64,000 nt of DNA from the NCBI RefSeq assembly GCF_016725325.1, contig NZ_CP068083.1:3286001-3350000 (forward strand), given 5' to 3'. Shown here in pieces: positions 47,801-56,832 of this stretch. Under the pieces are notes generated by a model, which was given only the letters and a program-made list of their open reading frames with translations, was not told the DNA's origin and ran no database searches. This DNA comes from Sphingobacterium spiritivorum (GTDB taxonomy: Bacteria > Bacteroidota > Bacteroidia > Sphingobacteriales > Sphingobacteriaceae). Position 1 is the stretch's first letter; each line of letters starts with the position of its first letter. Position numbers and translations under genes: made by a program.

Positions 47801-48718
47801 ATGAAAAATAAAAAAACGGCTTTTTGTATACTATTAATGCTCTATCTGGCAGGTACAAAATTAACCATACAGGCACAGGTGTATCGCAACTTAGTCGAAT
47901 ATTCTTATAATGGTGTCCCGACACATGGTGTGAAAATAAAAACCAATATTCCTTTTATGCATCAGGTTGATATGCCGACTGTTAAAATTCAAGGGTACAA
48001 CTATGGGAATGGTGAAGTTATGGATTTAACTCTTGTGTTTTACATCTTTAATAATGATGCAAACTTACCTAAAGTATGGGCGTCTTCTGTATCTACCGCA
48101 GGTTCTTACTCACCAAGAATATTCTTAGCTCAGGAAAACGGGAAGGTGGTGATTTTTATAGATGATAAAAGCTATTTTCTACGTTTTTTTGTTGATGCGT
48201 TTACGCATGGTTTTAATAATACCCCTGTATATTACACAAGTTGGGCCACGGCTGATGAAGCATTAAGTAGCAGTGAGATCGTCGAATTGCAATACAAAAA
48301 CTCTTTTAATGGAGTTGTAATGTTTCCTGAAAATGGAATCTGGAATACAGACGGTAATGTAGGTATTGGCACGACTACTCCTACGGAACGCTTAGCTGTG
48401 AACGGTAATATCCGTGCTAAAGAAATCAAAGTCGAATCTGCCAACTGGCCGGATTATGTATTTGAAGAAGATTATAAACTAATTCCTCTGGCTGAAGTAG
48501 AGGCTTTTATCAAAGTTAATAAGCACCTTCCGGATGTCCCTTCTGCTAAAAAGATAGAAGAGGATGGACTGTCTGTTGGAGAAATGAACAAGCTCATGAT
48601 GAAAAAGATAGAAGAACTGACTTTGCACCTGATTGAGAAGGAAAGGATTCAGAAGCAATATGAACAACAGTTAGCCGATATGGCACAAAGACTTAAAAAA
48701 CTCGAAGAAAAGCAATGA
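47801..48718 (+). CDS. Fibre-like secreted protein 4 (unique N-terminal domain)
   Basis: The product is 305 aa with a signal peptide ending ...LTIQAQ. The N-terminal region (about 28-185) is unlike the other members; it includes HGVKIKTNIPFMHQVDMPTV and IQGYNYGNGEVMDLTLVFYI, probably a beta-sandwich. The bridge VGIGTTTPTERLAVNGNIRA and module (ESANWPDYVFEEDYKLIPL) are DNA-level near-duplicates of those in the next gene. The stop overlaps the next start by four bases (ATGA). Confidence 0.82.
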   Translation: MKNKKTAFCILLMLYLAGTKLTIQAQVYRNLVEYSYNGVPTHGVKIKTNIPFMHQVDMPTVKIQGYNYGNGEVMDLTLVFYIFNNDANLPKVWASSVSTAGSYSPRIFLAQENGKVVIFIDDKSYFLRFFVDAFTHGFNNTPVYYTSWATADEALSSSEIVELQYKNSFNGVVMFPENGIWNTDGNVGIGTTTPTERLAVNGNIRAKEIKVESANWPDYVFEEDYKLIPLAEVEAFIKVNKHLPDVPSAKKIEEDGLSVGEMNKLMMKKIEELTLHLIEKERIQKQYEQQLADMAQRLKKLEEKQ

Positions 48719-49656
48719 AAAATAAAATTTTAAAAACAACAGGAATAGCCCTCAGTATATTTTTTACACACATGGCCTCTGCACAACAGGATAATAGGGT
48801 ACAGATTAGTTTGGATGCACCTGCATATGGTGTTAATCTACTAGCAAATTTTGGAACCGGAGTGCCCGGAGGATGGGCAAGAGGATACCGTATTTCCAAC
48901 AATGATGATTCAGAATCCTTTATTCAATTAGGAACAATGGGGTATCTCGATGCAGCAGGAAAATCATTTCAATCCTATTCTTATATCGGTAAGAACTATG
49001 ATCGTCCGTTTATGATCTTCCAGCCGGATGGAAATATTGGTATAGGGACAACAACTGTTGAGAATAATGAAGGGTGGGAAAAGGCGCTTCAGATTAACGG
49101 AACTGATCATGCCAAGTTATTAGTAACGACTAATGCAATAAGAACTGGTATGTGGTCCCACAACAGCGGATATTATGGGGCTGTCACAGGCGGTATGGTT
49201 GGAACACATACCAATCACCCATTTTCTATTGTTACAAACGGAGTGTCTAAGGTCACTATTTTATCCAATGGTTATACAGGTATTGGCACGACTACGCCTA
49301 CGGAACGCTTAGCGGTGAACGGTAATATCCGTGCTAAAGAAATCAAAGTCGAATCTGCCAACTGGCCGGATTATGTATTTGAAGAAGATTATAAACTAAT
49401 TCCTCTGGCTGAAGTAGAGGCTTTTATCAAAGCCAATAAGCATCTTCCGGATGTCCCTTCTGCCAAAGTGATAGAAGAAGACGGACTGTCTGTTGGAGAA
49501 ATGAACAAGCTTATGATGAAAAAGATAGAAGAATTGACCTTGCATCTGATTGAGAAAGAAAAACGACAGGAAATACTGTCACAACGTGTACATATGCTTA
49601 TAGAAAAAGTAGATCAGCAAGCCAGCGAAATCAATCAGCTAAAGAATAAAAGATAA
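48715..49656 (+). CDS. Fibre-like secreted protein 5 (type E middle domain)
   Basis: The product is 313 aa with signal MKNKILKTTGIALSIFFTHM (cleaved near ASAQQ). A first domain (about 25-105) contains GVPGGWARGYRISNNDDSES. The middle domain (about 110-195) has ENNEGWEKALQINGTDHAKL and SGYYGAVTGGMVGTHTNHPF. This middle domain recurs in the protein at 57658, fused to a different N-terminus. The C-terminal module is of the block 1 type, except for SAKVIEEDG in place of SAKKIEEDG. It overlaps both neighbours by a few bases. Confidence 0.83.
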   Translation: MKNKILKTTGIALSIFFTHMASAQQDNRVQISLDAPAYGVNLLANFGTGVPGGWARGYRISNNDDSESFIQLGTMGYLDAAGKSFQSYSYIGKNYDRPFMIFQPDGNIGIGTTTVENNEGWEKALQINGTDHAKLLVTTNAIRTGMWSHNSGYYGAVTGGMVGTHTNHPFSIVTNGVSKVTILSNGYTGIGTTTPTERLAVNGNIRAKEIKVESANWPDYVFEEDYKLIPLAEVEAFIKANKHLPDVPSAKVIEEDGLSVGEMNKLMMKKIEELTLHLIEKEKRQEILSQRVHMLIEKVDQQASEINQLKNKR

Positions 49657-50573
49657 TGAAAAAATTAGCAGTATTTATAATGACTTCCCTTTTATCACCT
49701 TTTCCGGGAGTAGCACAACTTAGAAATGATGCGGGGCTGCGGGGAGATGCGGGAGCGACTTCTGGATTTTATGAAGCTAATGCACCGGTCAATTTTCCAG
49801 GTTCTGCTACAGGATGGTGGCATCTGCTGGATGTCAGACACAGTAATCCGGCCAATAACTATGCCATGCAGTTTTCGGGAAGCTTTGTAGATCAGCAACT
49901 ATACTTTCGCAAGACAGATAATGATGCCGGAAGACCCTGGAGTCGGGTATTGCTGGAGACGAATGGTAAGGTTGGAGTGGGGACTTTGAATCCAGGTACG
50001 GAACTGGAAGTTAATGGTACAGCCATCATTTATAACAAGAATGGTAATAATTTTAATGAAAATTTGCGGCTTCCAAGTTCTCAATATGGCTCAGCCAGCA
50101 TTGCCTTAGGCGCTATACCCGGGACATCGGGTACAGGGTATGGTCAATGGTCCTTAGTCAAGTTTTCAGAAGCACAAGGATCAAAATTCAGTATAAGACA
50201 TTTCCATACCGGACATTTAAATATTCTAACCAACGGAAATGTCGGTATAGGCCTTGAAGAACCGTCAGAAAAGCTATCCGTTAACGGCAATATCCGTGCT
50301 AAGGAAATCAAAGTGGAGATGAACAACTGGCCTGATTATGTATTTAAACAGGAATACAAACTCCAGCCGTTATCCGAATTAGAAACATTTATCCTTCAGT
50401 ATGGTCATCTTCCCGATATGCCGCAGGCAGCGCAGGCTGAAAAAGAAGGTGTATCATTAGGCGAGATGAACAAGCTCTTGTTGAAGAAAGTAGAAGAACT
50501 TACACTGTATCTGATTCAGAAAGATAAAGAGATCCAAAGACTGAATCAGATCTTAATCAAAGAAGAAAAATAA
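49656..50573 (+). CDS. Fibre-like secreted protein 6 (type B knob-like domain)
   Basis: The product is 305 aa with signal MKKLAVFIMTSLLSPFPGVA. The N-terminal domain is the type B knob (RNDAGLRGDAGATSGFYEAN, WWHLLDVRHSNPANNYAMQF) shared with protein 2. A different middle domain (about 105-195) has SQYGSASIALGAIPGTSGTG. The C-terminal module switches to the second subtype: YVFKQEYKLQPLSELETFIL, HLPDMPQAAQAEKEGVSLGE and LLLKKVEELTLYLI. It is the last gene of block 1; no strong terminator is obvious after it. Confidence 0.84.
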   Translation: MKKLAVFIMTSLLSPFPGVAQLRNDAGLRGDAGATSGFYEANAPVNFPGSATGWWHLLDVRHSNPANNYAMQFSGSFVDQQLYFRKTDNDAGRPWSRVLLETNGKVGVGTLNPGTELEVNGTAIIYNKNGNNFNENLRLPSSQYGSASIALGAIPGTSGTGYGQWSLVKFSEAQGSKFSIRHFHTGHLNILTNGNVGIGLEEPSEKLSVNGNIRAKEIKVEMNNWPDYVFKQEYKLQPLSELETFILQYGHLPDMPQAAQAEKEGVSLGEMNKLLLKKVEELTLYLIQKDKEIQRLNQILIKEEK

Positions 50574-50869
50574 ACATGTTGCCTTTGGTATAGATGGCAT
50601 TTTATCTTACGGTTGATTTGAAGATATTGCCTGATTTTACAAGCGGATTATATTCTTTATTTTAGCTTTTTGTCAGATAAGGTCCACAGCTTATGAGGCA
50701 GACTTATTCTTATCAAACCGATTATTATATCCTTAGTCCCTCTCCGAAAGAAAATAGCAACCTGCTATTATTTCAAATCCGTTTATTTAATAAATAAAAA
50801 ACACAGGCTTAATACCTGACCTTCATACGTTTACTTATGATGAAGAAAATAATAAATTGCTTTTCGTTT

Positions 50870-50935
50870 TAAAAAATTTCTTATATTAGAGCTGTTAATC
50901 TTTATTATTGGAATTGCTGATCACTTTTTAATTTC
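50870..50935 (+). promoter_or_regulatory. Conserved leader/promoter block, copy 2 (block 2 of fibre-like genes)
   Basis: This is the second copy of the block at 44705-44770, about 105 bp upstream of the first gene of block 2. The shared core runs from TTAGAGCTGTTAATCTTT through GGAATTGCTGATCA. The rest of the 467-bp gap (50574-51040) shows no gene. Confidence 0.65.
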
Positions 50936-51040
50936 TTCCTTAGGAGTATATTTAGTCGGTTTTTTATTTTTTCTTTCAGATAAACAGAAAGTATACATCC
51001 CTTGAGTGAAATCCTTCGGTCGGCCCAACATTATTTTAAA

Positions 51041-52039
51041 ATGAAAAAAATATTTTGTTTTGTCTTCTTATGTATGGCTTTTTCCGCAGTATACGGGCAG
51101 CAGGAGTTAAGTGTGGAAGATAGTAGAAGTACACCTACTACTCCTCTGCAATACAATTTTAAACTTAAGCCTTCTTTTAAATTTAACACTGTTCTGGGCT
51201 TAAATGCTCCTGGGTTTTATTCTACCGTTTTAGGCATCAGAGGCTGGGAAGATGATTCAGGAGGTAAGGCTCATGAATTAGCCTTTACAGATGCTGATCT
51301 TTATATAAGATCCGGGTACGATGCCGGTTGGGAAGCATGGCGTAAAATTATTACTACGGATGGGAAAGGATATGTGGGCATTGGCAAAAGCGAGCCGCAA
51401 ACACAACTGGAAGTGGCACCTCCGTCTTCTAATGTTTCCGCAGGTATATTTCATTCAAATGGCGGACAGGCCTGGGGACATGTACTAGCTTTAGTCACCG
51501 ATTTTGGTTTTGGAGATAACCCAAAGCTGCTATTTAGTTATAGAAATAAAGCCAAACAATGGGCCATTGGTGGCGGGTATGACTCAAGTAGTTTTAGTAT
51601 ATGGGAGGATGGCGGAGATGGTGTATATGGGAGTGGATTCGGAAATGCAAGGTTCACCATATTACCTGAAGGAAATGTAGGGATAGGAACTGACGTTCCA
51701 ACGGATAAACTGTCCGTCAACGGCAATATCCGTGCAAAGGAAATTAAAGTCGAGACAGCTAACTGGCCGGACTACGTATTTGAAGAAGATTACTCGCTTA
51801 CATCCCTTCCTGAAATAGAAGCATTTATTAAAACCAATAAACATCTTCCGGATATACCATCGGCGCAGAAGATTACTGAAGAAGGCCTGTCTGTAGGGGA
51901 AATAAATAAACTGATGATGAAAAAGATCGAAGAGCTTACGCTTTATTTAATTGAAAAGGATAAGGAAGTTCATAAACTGAGTGAAAAAATGACTGAAATG
52001 GAAAAAGAAATTATAGCGCTTAAAAAAATAAATAATTAA
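51041..52039 (+). CDS. Fibre-like secreted protein 7 (type A N-terminal domain)
   Basis: The product is 332 aa. The ATG at 51041 starts the signal MKKIFCFVFLCMAFSAVYGQ; a TTG at 51002 would add 13 non-signal residues. The N-terminal domain (about 21-125) matches protein 1 over its full length (ELSVEDSRSTPTTP, AHELAFTDADLYIRSGYDAG, GWEAWRKI). A different middle domain includes HSNGGQAWGHVLALVTDFGF and WAIGGGYDSSSFSIWEDG. The module is of the block 2 subtype (ETANWPDYVFEEDYSLTSLP, GLSVGEINKLMMKKIEEL), with Ile in place of Met in GEMN. The coiled coil ends MEKEIIALKKINN. Confidence 0.86.
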   Translation: MKKIFCFVFLCMAFSAVYGQQELSVEDSRSTPTTPLQYNFKLKPSFKFNTVLGLNAPGFYSTVLGIRGWEDDSGGKAHELAFTDADLYIRSGYDAGWEAWRKIITTDGKGYVGIGKSEPQTQLEVAPPSSNVSAGIFHSNGGQAWGHVLALVTDFGFGDNPKLLFSYRNKAKQWAIGGGYDSSSFSIWEDGGDGVYGSGFGNARFTILPEGNVGIGTDVPTDKLSVNGNIRAKEIKVETANWPDYVFEEDYSLTSLPEIEAFIKTNKHLPDIPSAQKITEEGLSVGEINKLMMKKIEELTLYLIEKDKEVHKLSEKMTEMEKEIIALKKINN

Positions 52040-52041
52040 AA

Positions 52042-52968
52042 ATGAATAATTTAAGTAAGCTTTATAGCTGCATGCTGTTAATCATAATGTTGTGGCCTTC
52101 AACAGGATATACTCAGCATTTTTTTGAAAAATCTTTTACCGTTTCCTTTCCGCATAACCAATCCGGAATGGTCAGTTACATTCAGATTCCAAAGGGACTT
52201 CCCTTTAGCGGTATTGTAGAAGTTTCCCTTACCGGAGGATATAATTATCAACTGAACCGTGGGCTGTTATCTAAGAGAATAGATATCGTATATGGTGGTG
52301 GAACCGTTAATACTTATCTTAGTCAGTCTTCTGAGATTGCAATTGCTTCTGAACCGCTTGCCTTACAATGGAATATCGGTGATTTTGATTCTGTTCGTTC
52401 CGTTATCCCTGTCTACCACCTGACATCAATCGGAAATGATATTTCGGTAACCATCCGTATGAATTTGCTCCATGAAAATTATATAGCTCCGCTGCAATCA
52501 GGAATCACTATGTCCGAAGCTGTTTTCGAAGCGAATACAGCAATACGTCCATACCGGTTTTTTGCGGACTCACGTATTGGGATCGGGACATCCGATCCGG
52601 AGTATCGCCTGGATGTAGTAGGTGGAGTACGAGCGCATGAGCTACGTGTGGAAACGACAAAAACTGCTGATTATGTATTCGAAGAAGGTTATAACTTACC
52701 GGATCTGAAGAGTGTGCAACAATTTATCAAAGAAAATGGCCATCTGCCAGATATTCCTTCAGCGGCAGAGATGCACCGGAATGGTATTAACGTAGGTGAT
52801 CTTCAGATTGACCTGCTCAAAAAGGTTGAAGAGCTTACTTTATATATGATAGAATTGTCTGTTGCCAATAAGCAGTTAAAAAATGAACAGACAGAAATGA
52901 AGAAGCAGATCCATAGTCAGCAACAGGAAATAAAGAAGCTGCGAACTAACAAAAGGATACTAAAATGA
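52042..52968 (+). CDS. Fibre-like secreted protein 8 (divergent C-terminal module)
   Basis: The product is 308 aa with a signal peptide ending ...STGYTQ. The N-terminal region (about 25-185) has MVSYIQIPKGLPFSGIVEVS and IDIVYGGGTVNTYLSQSSEI, probably beta-rich and unlike the other members. The C-terminal module is the most divergent of the array: VVGGVRAHELRVETTKTADY in place of VNGNIRAKEIKVE..NWPDY, and NGINVGDLQIDLLKKVEELT in place of the GEMN box. It may be the oldest member or a separate acquisition. A long coiled coil follows. It overlaps the next gene by ATGA. Confidence 0.82.
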   Translation: MNNLSKLYSCMLLIIMLWPSTGYTQHFFEKSFTVSFPHNQSGMVSYIQIPKGLPFSGIVEVSLTGGYNYQLNRGLLSKRIDIVYGGGTVNTYLSQSSEIAIASEPLALQWNIGDFDSVRSVIPVYHLTSIGNDISVTIRMNLLHENYIAPLQSGITMSEAVFEANTAIRPYRFFADSRIGIGTSDPEYRLDVVGGVRAHELRVETTKTADYVFEEGYNLPDLKSVQQFIKENGHLPDIPSAAEMHRNGINVGDLQIDLLKKVEELTLYMIELSVANKQLKNEQTEMKKQIHSQQQEIKKLRTNKRILK

Positions 52969-53846
52969 GAAGAGTAATTTTCTGGCAAATCGTATTAACT
53001 GCAGTTATGGCTGTATTGGTGTCCAATGTGTATGCACAGAATTTCAATCTGGGAAATTCAGAACATCTTCCCGGATGGTATAAATTTGGAAGACTGACCC
53101 TGCCTCAGGGAGGTGCAGATGCACGGATCAGTATTCTTAGCGGAAAAGGATATAATGCAGATGTTCTCCAGAATGGCGAATGTTTTATTCATTTCAGAAC
53201 CAGTAACGGAATTCATCATACCGATAATTTTTACGGTGCTGGTACTTATTATAATACAGGAAAAACAAAGATTATATCTGAGTTGACCATTGTACAGACC
53301 AATCAGAATACATGGGATTTCTATGCTGTTTTTCCATATTATACAGGTTTTTATGCTGTGCTAAATCTGGAATCAGTGGCAGGGCAATGGCAACCGGCTT
53401 TTGAAAAAGCAGAACCTCCTGCTCATGCTGTTAAACAGATATTGCCAGAAGAGCACACACTGCAATCTGATTCATATACTGTCGCAAAAGTAGGTATTGG
53501 CATACCCAAGCCTACAGAGCAACTGGAAGTCAACGGCAATATCCGTGCAAAGGAAATTAAAGTCGAGACAGCTAACTGGCCGGACTACGTGTTTGAAAAA
53601 GATTATCCGCTGACACCCCTTCCCGAAATAGAAGCATTTATTAAAACCAATAAACATCTTCCGGATATACCACCAGCGCAGAAGATTGCTGAAGAAGGTC
53701 TGTCTGTCGGAGAAATGAACAGGTTGCTGCTGAAGAAAGTAGAAGAACTGACTTTACATCTGATAGCGAAAGATAAAAAAATAGAAATTCAGGATAAGAT
53801 GCTTTTAAATATTATGGACAGGCTTCAAAAAATTGAAAACAAGTAG
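52965..53846 (+). CDS. Fibre-like secreted protein 9
   Basis: The product is 293 aa with a signal peptide ending ...NVYAQ. The N-terminal domain (about 25-165) begins NFNLGNSEHLPGWYKFGRLT and includes ARISILSGKGYNADVLQNG and TWDFYAVFPYYTGFYAVLNL. It resembles the compact receptor-binding domains at the tips of some phage fibres (inference). The bridge VGIGIPKPTEQLEVNGNIRA leads to a block 2 type module (YVFEKDYPLTPLPEIEAFIK) with the LLLKKVEELTLHLI ending. A short coiled coil follows. Confidence 0.82.
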   Translation: MRRVIFWQIVLTAVMAVLVSNVYAQNFNLGNSEHLPGWYKFGRLTLPQGGADARISILSGKGYNADVLQNGECFIHFRTSNGIHHTDNFYGAGTYYNTGKTKIISELTIVQTNQNTWDFYAVFPYYTGFYAVLNLESVAGQWQPAFEKAEPPAHAVKQILPEEHTLQSDSYTVAKVGIGIPKPTEQLEVNGNIRAKEIKVETANWPDYVFEKDYPLTPLPEIEAFIKTNKHLPDIPPAQKIAEEGLSVGEMNRLLLKKVEELTLHLIAKDKKIEIQDKMLLNIMDRLQKIENK

Positions 53847-53848
53847 TT

Positions 53849-54844
53849 ATGAAACTAAAATATTTAATTTTACTTTTTTTATCTCTGATACTCTTATCAT
53901 CAGGCAAAGCACAGCAACATTTTGACCAGAGTCAGTTAAAAAGTACCGTAATAACTTCTCTCTCCGTACCGGATACGCGGGCATATCGGTATGAAATAGC
54001 AGCTCTGGGATATAATTCTTACCATTGGCAGACGGGCGGGACTATTGTGGTAGAATTTTACCAGTCCAGTTATTCTCCATCTTATGACAAGTATATTATC
54101 AATATCGGTTATGGTTTTGGGGCTTCCTATGGAGAGCCTGAAGTGAGTCTTGTAGAAAGTTATGGAAATATACATCATGCTCGTTTGATGCTCGGCACAC
54201 CTTATGACCTCTCCAGTTCTATGGGAGGATATGCTAATAAAGGTATTCCTATATATGTAGATGTTCAGCAATATGTCAATTATACTGTTAAAATATCGTA
54301 TCTGCAAAATCGTGTCGAAGCATTAACATGGGTTAATGAAATAAAGATAAATCTGACTCCGAACCCCCAACAGATTGATAATTTTACTGCTCAGACGGTC
54401 CTGGATAAGCCGCTAAGTTCCAGTAAAAATCTTATGGTGAGCGGCAGTGGAAATCATTATATCAGTAATGGAAATCTAGGCATAGGTACCACTACTCCCC
54501 AGGAAAAACTGTCCGTCAACGGTAATATCCGTGCAAAGGAAATTAAAGTCGAGACAGCCAACTGGCCGGACTATGTATTTGAAGAAGATTATCAGCTGAC
54601 ACCCCTCCCAGAAATAGAAGCATTTATTAAAACCAATAAACACCTTCCGGATATACCATCGGCTCAAAAAATTACGGAAGAAGGCCTGTCTGTCGGAGAA
54701 ATAAATAAACTGATGATGAAAAAGATTGAAGAGCTCACACTGTATCTGATTGAGTTAAAAAAAGAGAGTGAACAGTACAAAAAACAGAATCAGGAAATGA
54801 AAATCCTTCTAAACGAAATCCTGACTAATAAAAATTTAAAATAA
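53849..54844 (+). CDS. Fibre-like secreted protein 10
   Basis: The product is 331 aa with signal MKLKYLILLFLSLILLSSGK, cleaved near AQQ. The N-terminal region (about 22-205) includes YRYEIAALGYNSYHWQTGGT and IINIGYGFGASYGEPEVSLV, and has no counterpart elsewhere in the array. The bridge LGIGTTTPQEKLSVNGNIRA and the module (ETANWPDYVFEEDYQLTPLP, GLSVGEINKLMMKKIEELTL) are near-identical to those of proteins 7 and 11. The coiled coil is long (KKESEQYKKQNQEMKILLNE). Confidence 0.82.
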   Translation: MKLKYLILLFLSLILLSSGKAQQHFDQSQLKSTVITSLSVPDTRAYRYEIAALGYNSYHWQTGGTIVVEFYQSSYSPSYDKYIINIGYGFGASYGEPEVSLVESYGNIHHARLMLGTPYDLSSSMGGYANKGIPIYVDVQQYVNYTVKISYLQNRVEALTWVNEIKINLTPNPQQIDNFTAQTVLDKPLSSSKNLMVSGSGNHYISNGNLGIGTTTPQEKLSVNGNIRAKEIKVETANWPDYVFEEDYQLTPLPEIEAFIKTNKHLPDIPSAQKITEEGLSVGEINKLMMKKIEELTLYLIELKKESEQYKKQNQEMKILLNEILTNKNLK

Positions 54845-54852
54845 AATATTTT

Positions 54853-55788
54853 ATGCTGTCCAGATTAATTTTGTTGTTTTTGTTCCTGTGTACGTTTATG
54901 GTTACATGGGGTCAGTCTTCCGGAATGATAACAATAGGCGGAGACATAACCAAATTTTACCCTGTCACATGGCAAGATGGAAATTTTGATCAGCATAAAC
55001 CCACAGTGCTGTATTTAGGAAGAAGTAATATCCACGAGGGAGGGTTGTGGAAAGGTTCTGTGATGGCAACGATTGTTTATCATGCAAGCAATGGTGGGCA
55101 TGAGTCTAATTTTCTAGATGTAAAATTAGGTACTTCAAAAAATAACAGTATCTACCAGTCATTTATTGCTGGATGGGCAGATGCTACACTTCAGGGAGAA
55201 GTAAATGAAATCGTATTGTGGCTGCGGGGAAATACAAATTACTATTATAACGCTACCGCTTCCGTTGTACCTGTTGTATATGACGGGGTGCAACATGCGT
55301 ATCCTTATGTTACTGCAATCGGAGGGAAGATTTTTGATATAAAATCCAATGAAGAAGATTATGTAATGCGAAATGGAAATACATTCAGTGAATCTCTGAA
55401 TGTTCTGTCCGATCAGTCGAGTTATTTTAAAGGAAATGTGGGCCTTGGAAAACGGAATCCTGCAGAAAAGTTAGAAGTCAACGGCAATATCCGTGCAAAG
55501 GAAATTAAAGTCGAGACAGCCAACTGGCCGGACTATGTATTTGAAGAAGATTATCAGCTGACATCCCTTCCTGAAATAGAAGCATTTATTAAAACCAATA
55601 AACACCTTCCGGATATACCTAAAGCTGCGGTCGCCGAAAAGGAAGGAATATCGCTGGGCGAGATGAATAAACTGCTGCTTAAAAAGGTTGAAGAGCTTAC
55701 GTTATACCTGATAGAAAAGGATAAGGAAATCAGGGAATTAAAAGAAATGCGCCAGGAGATAAATGAACTTAAAAATAATATGAAATAA
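54853..55788 (+). CDS. Fibre-like secreted protein 11 (type C domain)
   Basis: The product is 311 aa with a signal peptide ending ...VTWGQS. The N-terminal region (about 22-205; GGDITKFYPVTWQDGNFDQH, LYLGRSNIHEGGLWKGSVMA) is a paralogue of protein 3. The C-terminal module is chimeric. Its first half is identical in type to that of protein 10 (NWPDYVFEEDYQLTSLPEIE). Its second half, after HLPDIP, switches to the other subtype (KAAVAEKEGISLGEMNKLLL, KKVEELTLYLI). This marks a likely recombination point inside the module. Confidence 0.84.
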   Translation: MLSRLILLFLFLCTFMVTWGQSSGMITIGGDITKFYPVTWQDGNFDQHKPTVLYLGRSNIHEGGLWKGSVMATIVYHASNGGHESNFLDVKLGTSKNNSIYQSFIAGWADATLQGEVNEIVLWLRGNTNYYYNATASVVPVVYDGVQHAYPYVTAIGGKIFDIKSNEEDYVMRNGNTFSESLNVLSDQSSYFKGNVGLGKRNPAEKLEVNGNIRAKEIKVETANWPDYVFEEDYQLTSLPEIEAFIKTNKHLPDIPKAAVAEKEGISLGEMNKLLLKKVEELTLYLIEKDKEIRELKEMRQEINELKNNMK

Positions 55789-55795
55789 CGTGAAA

Positions 55796-56821
55796 ATGCA
55801 CATAAAATACTACTTATTTGGACTCTTGCTGGCTGGGTCATCATCATTATCTTATGCACAGAATTTATTAAATCTAACCGACTGGAAGACAGGAGCTGGT
55901 TCAGCGGGAATGTTTAATCAGAATGGTCAGACGATCGAAAATACAAGAGAATGGGGAGTCGGGCCACATGCTAATAGGGTCGTACTCTGGAAAGCGAGTC
56001 CGGAAGGAAATGCTGACGGTGACGGAGGCTGGGATAGTAACCCGGTAGAAATAGATTATAAAAAAATGTATCGTTCTTCTGTTTGGATCAAAAAAACAAA
56101 TTCACGCGACGGGACTACTTATTTTGGTTGTGTATCTGTTGCGGGACTCGATAATGTGCCGGATAATAATCCCTACTTCTGGCAAGGGGAGCTGCCGGTA
56201 CTGGATCGCTGGTATCTGCTGGTCGGATACATTCACGCTGCGGATGATCCTTCCACTCAACATTTTGGAGCAATTTACGATGGTACTACAGGAGAAAAAG
56301 TGGTAGATATGGTTGATTTCAAATTTTTACCTGGCAGCTGGCATACCAATCATCGTACATACCTCTATTATGATCCCAATATTAATGACCGTCAATATTT
56401 TTATGCTCCGAGACTGGAAGTGGTAGATGGTAATGAACCGACAATAGAAGCGCTGCTGAGTATAAATAAGGGACAGAGTGAAGTTGCTTATTTCTCAGGT
56501 AAGGTAGGTATCAAAACGAATACCCCACGGGAGTATGATCTTGCTGTTAATGGGAAGATCCGTTCGCAGGAAGTCAAAGTAGAAGCCTCCAACTGGCCGG
56601 ACTATGTATTTAAGCCTCAGTATAAATTACAGTCTCTGGAGGGCTTAGAAAATCATATTAAACAGTATGGCCATCTTCCTGAAGTTCCTTCTGCCAAAGT
56701 GATAGAAGAGGACGGTCTTTCGGTAGGGGAGATGAACAAGCTCATGATGAAAAAGATCGAAGAACTAACGCTGTATATTATTGATCTGCAAAAACAAATT
56801 GACACGTTAAAGAAAAATTAA
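55796..56821 (+). CDS. Fibre-like secreted protein 12 (type F carbohydrate-binding-like domain)
   Basis: The product is about 341 aa. I favour the ATG at 55796 (MHIKYYLFGLLLAGSSSLSY); a GTG six bases upstream is possible. The large N-terminal domain (about 25-230) has NLTDWKTGAGSAGMFNQNGQ, SSVWIKKTNSRDGTTYFGCV, NPYFWQGELPVLDRWYLLVG and YYDPNINDRQYFYAPRLEVV. This pattern looks like a jelly-roll, carbohydrate-binding-like module. Proteins 15 and 16 carry the same type. The bridge VGIKTNTPREYDLAVNGKIR is variant. The module is YVFKPQYKLQSLEGLENHIK with LMMKKIEELTLYII. Confidence 0.83.
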   Translation: MHIKYYLFGLLLAGSSSLSYAQNLLNLTDWKTGAGSAGMFNQNGQTIENTREWGVGPHANRVVLWKASPEGNADGDGGWDSNPVEIDYKKMYRSSVWIKKTNSRDGTTYFGCVSVAGLDNVPDNNPYFWQGELPVLDRWYLLVGYIHAADDPSTQHFGAIYDGTTGEKVVDMVDFKFLPGSWHTNHRTYLYYDPNINDRQYFYAPRLEVVDGNEPTIEALLSINKGQSEVAYFSGKVGIKTNTPREYDLAVNGKIRSQEVKVEASNWPDYVFKPQYKLQSLEGLENHIKQYGHLPEVPSAKVIEEDGLSVGEMNKLMMKKIEELTLYIIDLQKQIDTLKKN

Positions 56822-56832
56822 ATTTCAAAACC

